Source: Desulfobacterales bacterium
GTDB taxonomy: Bacteria; Desulfobacterota; Desulfobacteria; Desulfobacterales; C00003060
Direction: 5' to 3'
DNA: 10,955 bases
NCBI GenBank assembly: GCA_020347085.1
Contig: CP070769.1
Span: 364,691-375,645 of the forward strand
The notes under the pieces are model-generated. The model saw only the letters and a program-made list of their open reading frames with translations, did not search any database and was not told where the DNA came from. The number at the start of each line of letters is the position of its first letter. The stretch's first letter is position 1. A program made the position numbers and the translations under genes. Below are positions 6,967 to 10,955 of the stretch, one piece after another.

Positions 6967-7007
6967 GACCACCGATACATGTGAGAGACGGCATCAAAGA
7001 ATAACAT
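6931..7007. repeat. Direct repeat, copy B
   Basis: Collinear match to 4135-4218 in the same orientation, 77 bp against 84 bp. It is near identical in the coding part and diverged upstream of the start codon. With copy A it brackets about 2.7 kb containing the lower-GC glycosyltransferase gene and the zincin gene. It marks the left limit of the arsenic operon's 3' flank. Confidence 0.7.
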
Positions 7008-7075
7008 ATGAAATTTTAACAACTGCGGAGCCTCTAAAGCCAAACACCACACGCCTCTTTGTTTACCCATACACC

Positions 7076-7567
7076 TCAGCTTCCCGTCCAGAATCTATTT
7101 ATCTCGTCTGTTACGTAGTTATAAAAGGCTGGTTGATCAGACAAATACTCCCATACCTTTTCAAGGTGTTTATGCCGTTTTGGCTTTTTGCCGGCCATCT
7201 CCACAATTATCAGAGATTGGGTTGCAACGTCATACGCTTCCACGAAACGGCTATTTTCTGGCTTGTCCACGTCTATTGTTTTCCATGTCATCGTTCCTTG
7301 TTCCAATGCTTGGGCAAAATTTTGTTGTATGGCATCAAAAGACCATGCCTCTATTTGCAGACATGATGGGCACCGAAAGGTCCCGTGAAAATAGTATACA
7401 ATGATTTTGCCTTCCAGGGCGCTGCTTTCAACAACTGCTTCAGATGGTGGATGTCCGGTCGCAAGCTTCTGCGCTTCTTTTGATTCTGTGCTTCTGATTC
7501 CCGCAAAAATCATCCCGGAAATTGCCAAAAAGATAACAGCAAGCCTTAGTCTATCTTGACTCCTCAT
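7076..7567 (-). CDS. arsF: ArsF-family exported thioredoxin-like protein (CPSC)
   Basis: This 163-residue protein has an N-terminal hydrophobic segment (residues about 8-24) that acts as signal or anchor, then a thioredoxin-like domain. The pattern YYFHGTFRCPSC places the redox motif CPSC at residues 66-69, followed by a helix and IDVDKPEN. That layout matches the family databases call nitrophenyl compound nitroreductase subunit ArsF, named after an arsEFG cluster linked to nitroaromatic arsenicals. The function in this organism is inferred; the substrate could equally be a protein disulfide. It is the last gene of the operon, 23 bp after the ArsG-type gene. GAAGGGA (7577-7583) lies nine bases before its ATG. 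No clear terminator follows. Confidence 0.8.
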   Translation of the reverse strand: MRSQDRLRLAVIFLAISGMIFAGIRSTESKEAQKLATGHPPSEAVVESSALEGKIIVYYFHGTFRCPSCLQIEAWSFDAIQQNFAQALEQGTMTWKTIDVDKPENSRFVEAYDVATQSLIIVEMAGKKPKRHKHLEKVWEYLSDQPAFYNYVTDEINRFWTGS

Positions 7568-7590
7568 TTACTCTGATCCCTTCAATATCT

Positions 7591-8298
7591 TCAGGTCACA
7601 AAAAACGGATTGACGATGAAATAGATTCCCAAGGCACCGATAAGTACCCCTGCGCCTTTGCGGAACCATTTGCCGGCACCTTGCCAGGTGCTGTTCTCAA
7701 GCACCCCCCTGACAGCCGCGCCCGAACTGCCCGCTACAACGATAGGCAAACAGTGGCCCATGGCAAACAGCAGAATAAGAAGGACCCCAAATGCCACTTT
7801 CTGCTGGATTGTGATGATCGCAAGAATGGGAGCAATAAAACCAAAGGTGCAGGAACCAGAAAGCACGCCATAGGCCACTCCCAAGACCAAGGCTCCAGAG
7901 ATGCCTCTCACGTTGAGTCGGTGCAATTGGCTCCCCGGGATCGAACATTTTTCCACACCAAACATCCCCAAGGCGACCCAAACGAGGAGGATCCCCACCA
8001 GGATTTGCCAATAGTTCCCCACGTCGCCCAACATTCGCCCTAGTAGAGCGCAGATGATGCCCACGAGGGCTATGGTGATGAAGAGTCCGAAAGTGAAGGC
8101 AGCAGCGTAATAACCAGCCTCTCTCGGTTTTAAGACGCGTTGCTGCCCTCCCACATAAGCCACGATCAAGGGTATTGACGCTAAATGGCATGGGCTGAAT
8201 ATAACACTGACCATACCCCACAGAAAGCAGCCCAAAGCCGCGATAGCAGGCCCTCCGGCAATCCATTCATTGATAGTCAGAAAAAATGTCTCCAGCAT
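7591..8298 (-). CDS. arsG: ArsG-family CcdA/DsbD-type membrane protein
   Basis: The 235-residue polytopic protein has six or so transmembrane segments and the two-cysteine layout of CcdA/DsbD transporters: SPCHL (Cys37) in the first part and SGSCTFGF (Cys150) in the second. A further Cys183 lies in MGHCLP. Such proteins carry electrons from cytoplasmic thioredoxin to periplasmic partners. The ArsG subgroup, found beside ArsF, is described as an efflux permease for aminobenzyl arsenicals, so transport and electron transfer are both possible here. I start at ATG 8296-8298 and not at the TTG just before it, because GAAGGGA (8304-8310) then has a normal five-base spacing. It begins 12 bp after the thioredoxin gene and ends 23 bp before arsF. 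Confidence 0.82.
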   Translation of the reverse strand: MLETFFLTINEWIAGGPAIAALGCFLWGMVSVIFSPCHLASIPLIVAYVGGQQRVLKPREAGYYAAAFTFGLFITIALVGIICALLGRMLGDVGNYWQILVGILLVWVALGMFGVEKCSIPGSQLHRLNVRGISGALVLGVAYGVLSGSCTFGFIAPILAIITIQQKVAFGVLLILLFAMGHCLPIVVAGSSGAAVRGVLENSTWQGAGKWFRKGAGVLIGALGIYFIVNPFFVT

Positions 8299-8310
8299 CA
8301 ATATCCCTTC

Positions 8311-8742
8311 TCAGTCTGATCCGTGAGGGGTGACGGTTTTTTCCGGTTTGCCATTTTTGCCTTGGTCTACTCCCATTCTTTTGAGTTGCCACACGATCGC
8401 TTCCTCGCTCATGAAACCCAGGTGGCGGTAAACCTCCTTGCCATCCTTGTCGAAGAATATCTGCGTGGGAATGGCCCGGATGCCGAATCTCATAGCCTGG
8501 TAGCTTTGTTTCGAGACATCGATAAAGATTATGGCCGCTTTTCCTTTGTAAGCCTTTTCCATCTTTTGCAGGATCGGAGCCATCATCTTGCAGGGAATAC
8601 ACTGCTTGGCTCCCAGATCGAGCATGGTAACCATGCCCTTGGTGGGCACCTCGGCAAGCCTCGCGTCACCCCCTTCACAATGAAGAAGAAAAGCACTGGC
8701 AAGAACAAAGATGGCAGTGACCCACACTGTCCGTTTTTTCAT
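8311..8742 (-). CDS. Exported thioredoxin-family protein (ArsE-like)
   Basis: The protein (143 residues from Met at 8740-8742) has a signal sequence, MKKRTVWVTAIFVLASAFLL, followed by HC. The Cys22 could be lipidated, but His at -1 makes a poor lipobox. A thioredoxin fold follows with QCIPC (Cys48, Cys51) and the cis-proline segment AIPTQIFF (Pro92). It would act in the periplasm, kept reduced by the CcdA/ArsG-type protein encoded next. The frame is open eight codons further upstream, but Met 8742 gives a proper signal peptide and is preceded by GAGG (8748-8751). Position next to ArsG and ArsF family genes makes an ArsE role likely; general thioredoxin or TlpA-like function is the alternative. 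Confidence 0.85.
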   Translation of the reverse strand: MKKRTVWVTAIFVLASAFLLHCEGGDARLAEVPTKGMVTMLDLGAKQCIPCKMMAPILQKMEKAYKGKAAIIFIDVSKQSYQAMRFGIRAIPTQIFFDKDGKEVYRHLGFMSEEAIVWQLKRMGVDQGKNGKPEKTVTPHGSD

Positions 8743-8799
8743 ACAAACCTCGTTGATCATACGCATTTCAACACACGTATTCCGGCTCCTGTTATTATT

Positions 8800-9999
8800 T
8801 TACCGCGCGGACACCTTTTGGGGGAACCAGCGGGTAGTCTTGAGACAAATCTTCACCAGCATAAGCATCACCGGTACCTCAATCAGCACACCCACAACGG
8901 TTGCCAGAGCTGCTCCCGAGGAGAGGCCAAAGAGCATGGTCGACGTGGCAATCGCCACCTCGAAATGGTTAGAAGCACCTATCATGGCTGAAGGAGCCGC
9001 ATCCTCGTAGGAGAGTTTGAGGAAACGAGACAAACCATAGGCTAGCCAGAAGATAAGATTCGTCTGGATGAAAAGAGGAATAGCGATCCAGAGGATGGTG
9101 AGCGGGTTGGAAAGAATCACCTCCCCCTTAAATGAGAAGAGAAGGACGAGCGTAATCAGTAAGGCCACAATGGTAATAGGGGTGAGAATATGGAGAAACT
9201 TTTCTTTGAACCACAGCTCTCCGCGGGCCTGAATGATCAGCTTTCTGGAAATATAACCAGCTGCGAGTGGCAGTGCCACGTAGATACCTATGGAGAGTAC
9301 CAAGGCCTGCCACGGAACAGGGAGCCGTCCCACACCCAGGAGAAATCCACCTAGAGGGCCATACAGGAAAAGCATCGTGAGGGAATTAATAGCCACCATG
9401 ACCAGGGTGTGCCCGTCATTTCCCCTGGCGAGAAACCCCCATACAAGAACCATCGCCGTACATGGGGCAATGCCCAGCAAAATGCAACCCGCAAGGTAGC
9501 TTCGCCAGAGTGGCACTTCAAGCATTTTGATCCCATTGATCAAGATGACCTTTCCGACACCGTATGTTGCCCCCACAGGAAGATTTAAGCCAAAGGGCAT
9601 TTTGACATAGTCCACGGCCTCTGGCCCAATGAAGGCGAAAAATGCCGTGCCCAGAAAGAAAAAAGAGATAGCATACATGGTAAACGGTTTAATTGCCCAG
9701 TTGACGAAAAGTGTGAGGCCCACCGGCTTCACGTTCTTTCCGGCCTTGAGAACCTCCCCGAAATCGATCTTCACCATGATCGGGTACATCATGAAGAAGA
9801 GACACACGGCGATGGGGATCGAAACAACCGGGGCTTCTCCTACGTAGATGGCCAATCCGTCCAGATACTTCGCGAATCCAGGAGCCACTTTTCCAAGCAT
9901 AATACCGGCCAGAATGCAGAGGATCACCCAGACGGAAAGATACTTTTCAAAAAGGCTGAGCCCTTTCGGTTTTTTGCTAACACGCGCTTCACTTGTCAT
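8800..9999 (-). CDS. acr3: Acr3-family arsenite efflux permease
   Basis: Acr3 (often labelled ArsB in databases) exports trivalent arsenite across the inner membrane, driven by the proton gradient. The 399-residue protein has about ten transmembrane helices. The family's essential cysteine sits in GIAPCTAMVLVW (Cys180), and the later helix has GASNHFEVAIA with its conserved Glu. KIDF in the first third is also typical. The loop before Cys180 (residues about 125-170) is somewhat longer than in common Acr3 proteins. GGAG (10007-10010) lies seven bases before the ATG. The gene is fourth from the 3' end of a six-gene run and is the best single indicator of the operon's purpose. Confidence 0.93.
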   Translation of the reverse strand: MTSEARVSKKPKGLSLFEKYLSVWVILCILAGIMLGKVAPGFAKYLDGLAIYVGEAPVVSIPIAVCLFFMMYPIMVKIDFGEVLKAGKNVKPVGLTLFVNWAIKPFTMYAISFFFLGTAFFAFIGPEAVDYVKMPFGLNLPVGATYGVGKVILINGIKMLEVPLWRSYLAGCILLGIAPCTAMVLVWGFLARGNDGHTLVMVAINSLTMLFLYGPLGGFLLGVGRLPVPWQALVLSIGIYVALPLAAGYISRKLIIQARGELWFKEKFLHILTPITIVALLITLVLLFSFKGEVILSNPLTILWIAIPLFIQTNLIFWLAYGLSRFLKLSYEDAAPSAMIGASNHFEVAIATSTMLFGLSSGAALATVVGVLIEVPVMLMLVKICLKTTRWFPQKVSAR

Positions 10000-10028
10000 G
10001 ACTTCACTCCATCAAAAAAGCACCTCGT

Positions 10029-10067
10029 CGGTTTTCTCAAACCGGCTCATACATGATTTTATAAAAT
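10029..10067. repeat. Hairpin and palindrome between mini-thioredoxin and acr3 genes
   Basis: CGGTTT (10029-10034) and AAACCG (10039-10044) form a six-bp stem; on the transcribed minus strand the loop is GAGA, a stable GNRA-type tetraloop. Next to it, 10056-10067 is a perfect 12-bp palindrome, ATTTTATAAAAT. They lie in the 87-bp gap, the widest in the operon, and could tune or process the mRNA ahead of acr3. A T-run follows the hairpin at a distance too great for a standard terminator. Confidence 0.4.
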
Positions 10068-10086
10068 GATCGTGCCATATCTTGTT

Positions 10087-10320
10087 TTACTTCTGCAGCC
10101 AGGCCTGAATCTCCTTCTTGTCAGGGATCTTGCCCACGCTCTTTACCTCACCGTCAATCACCACGGCCGGCGTTCCGAACACCCCGTACTTGGAGATCTC
10201 CATAATATCGGTCACCTTTTCAATGTCGGCATCCACGCCTGCCTCGGCAACCGCTTCCTTGACATTCTTGGCTGTCAGTTCACACCTTGCACAACCTGGA
10301 CCTAACACCTTGATTTCCAT
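10087..10320 (-). CDS. Mini-thioredoxin, redox-active disulfide protein 2 (TIGR00412/MTH895-like)
   Basis: This 77-residue cytoplasmic protein has the thioredoxin-like start MEIKVLGPGCARC with the redox pair Cys10-Cys13, then TDIMEISKYGVFGTPAVVIDGEV, which contains the cis-proline segment (TPAVVIDG). Very short thioredoxins of this type are often encoded beside arsenic or other permease genes and may reduce or hold trivalent metalloid, or feed electrons to a membrane carrier. The frame is open two codons further (GTG at 10324-10326), but AAGGAGG (10328-10334) is seven bases from ATG 10320 and only one from the GTG, so ATG is the start. It follows the RseC-like gene by 43 bp. Confidence 0.88.
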   Translation of the reverse strand: MEIKVLGPGCARCELTAKNVKEAVAEAGVDADIEKVTDIMEISKYGVFGTPAVVIDGEVKSVGKIPDKKEIQAWLQK

Positions 10321-10327
10321 GCTCACG

Positions 10328-10334
10328 CCTCCTT
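10328..10334 (-). promoter_or_regulatory. Strong ribosome binding site that sets the mini-thioredoxin start
   Basis: AAGGAGG on the minus strand is the best Shine-Dalgarno in the operon. The distance to ATG 10320 is seven bases, while the in-frame GTG at 10326 would be too close to use, so the site decides between the two starts. It suggests that the small thioredoxin is made in larger amount than its neighbours. Confidence 0.75.
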
Positions 10335-10363
10335 TGTTCCGGGAACTCTATCTATGATGCGCA

Positions 10364-10825
10364 CTAAGTAGACGCAGTCATATCCTTGCGCTTCTTGATA
10401 ATGCGGGTGATCACAGGCGGGTTATCCGCGGACCGCCGTTTGTAGCTCACCGCAGCAATGATGTTTGCCAGCAAAAGCACTGCTGCCCCCACCACGACCG
10501 AAACGGTTGGATGAACCCCGAATCTCTGGTATACGGCCACGCCGGCTATGATTCCCAACAGCAGTCCTGCCCCGGGTATCCCCAAGAGTGTGGCAGCATT
10601 CTTTTTCAAAGTAGCCGGGCTTTGACTGACCGAAACCCAATCGCCCACGTTTGCCCCTGCCTTATTCCATGCTTCAACGATCACCGTGGAGCCGTCCGTT
10701 GGGCAATGGCAGACCCGCTCGCTCACCTCGGGAGCATTGGGAATTCCAGGGATATCTGGCCGAATGATCACCTCTGCTTTACCATGCTCTTTAAGGCTTG
10801 CTACAAAACCTGCATGCTGTGGCAT
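10364..10825 (-). CDS. RseC/MucC-family inner-membrane protein
   Basis: The 153-residue protein has a beta-rich N-terminal part with VCHCPTDGSTVIVEAWN and GANVGDWVSV, then two adjacent transmembrane helices (about residues 78-98 and 105-126), then a basic cytoplasmic tail. That order, including the GxxVGDxVxV block and the helices following it, fits RseC (PF04246), known from sigma-E control and from the SoxR-reducing system with Rnf-like complexes. Only two cysteines (Cys39, Cys41, as CHC) remain of the usual cluster. It is the first visible gene of the arsenic run, 43 bp before the mini-thioredoxin gene, so a role in redox input or cysteine-dependent metalloid sensing is possible but unproven. 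ATG 10823-10825 follows a purine-rich leader. Confidence 0.65.
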   Translation of the reverse strand: MPQHAGFVASLKEHGKAEVIIRPDIPGIPNAPEVSERVCHCPTDGSTVIVEAWNKAGANVGDWVSVSQSPATLKKNAATLLGIPGAGLLLGIIAGVAVYQRFGVHPTVSVVVGAAVLLLANIIAAVSYKRRSADNPPVITRIIKKRKDMTAST

Positions 10826-10955
10826 CTTATCTCTTTCCCTCTTTGCGTGCTCGGCGCCTCTGCAATGAACTTAGTTCGCTATAACGCAAGTTTCGCACCC
10901 TCCGGTGCGGCCCCCAACCTGTATGCCAAGGGGTTTTTATACAAAACAGTGGGGC
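10826..10955. other. Upstream region of the arsenic operon, window edge
   Basis: These 130 bases contain no gene. A small inverted repeat, CGCACC (10894-10899) with GGTGCG (10904-10909), could be an operator or a terminator. I find no convincing sigma-70 box pair on the minus strand. TATAAA on the minus strand near 10934-10939 could be a -10 box whose -35 would fall at or beyond the window edge. Confidence 0.35.

Noticed and set aside
6965..7366. Plus-strand open frame of 133 codons
   Set aside because: Most of it lies opposite the ArsF-family gene, and its protein has no plausible domain.
8676..8682. Lipoprotein cleavage site at Cys22 of the ArsE-like protein
   Set aside because: The residues before the cysteine are LLH, and a histidine at -1 does not fit the lipobox, so simple signal peptidase I cleavage or membrane anchoring is as likely.
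10915..10930. Sigma-54-like site TTGGCATACAGGTTGG on the minus strand
   Set aside because: The -24 GG is present, but the -12 element is GG and not GC, and the site lies about 90 bp from the first gene with no activator site visible.

Overview
The window looks like chromosomal DNA of a Gram-negative anaerobe, most likely a Desulfobacterota (deltaproteobacterial) lineage. That placement is inferred from the mix of families (Era, an AGCS symporter with an extracytoplasmic insertion, Acr3 with ArsF/ArsG-type proteins, RseC), not from a marker gene. There is no rRNA, tRNA, CRISPR array or recognisable transposase gene.

Layout. 1-392: gene-free but rich in stem-loops. 393-1289 (-): the GTPase gene era, with a consensus-like sigma-70 promoter (1333-1361). 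1374-1472 and 1599-1923: two inverted-repeat elements, the first resembling a TA-flanked MITE. 1988-3718 (+): an AGCS-type sodium:amino acid symporter broken by one in-frame TAG. 3856-4170 (-): a small basic protein of unknown function. 4579-6866 (+): a lower-GC pair, a GT-C type membrane glycosyltransferase and a DUF3267 membrane zincin. A 30-bp perfect palindrome lies between them and carries the zincin's ribosome binding site. The pair sits between two diverged direct repeats. The right repeat is a decayed copy of the start of the 3856-4170 gene.

7076-10825 (-): six closely spaced genes read as one arsenic operon. In transcription order they are an RseC-family membrane protein, a 77-residue CxxC mini-thioredoxin, an Acr3 arsenite exporter, an exported thioredoxin-like protein (ArsE-like), a CcdA/DsbD-type membrane protein of the ArsG family, and an exported CPSC protein of the ArsF family. 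My reading is that arsenite leaves through Acr3. The CcdA-like protein and its two thioredoxin-fold partners would move reducing equivalents across the membrane, or handle aromatic arsenicals. No arsR or arsC is visible; a regulator could lie beyond the right edge.

The points most worth a second look are the composition of the redox-arsenic operon, the amber-interrupted symporter, the uncatalogued inverted-repeat elements, the duplicated gene-start scar and the palindrome over a ribosome binding site.
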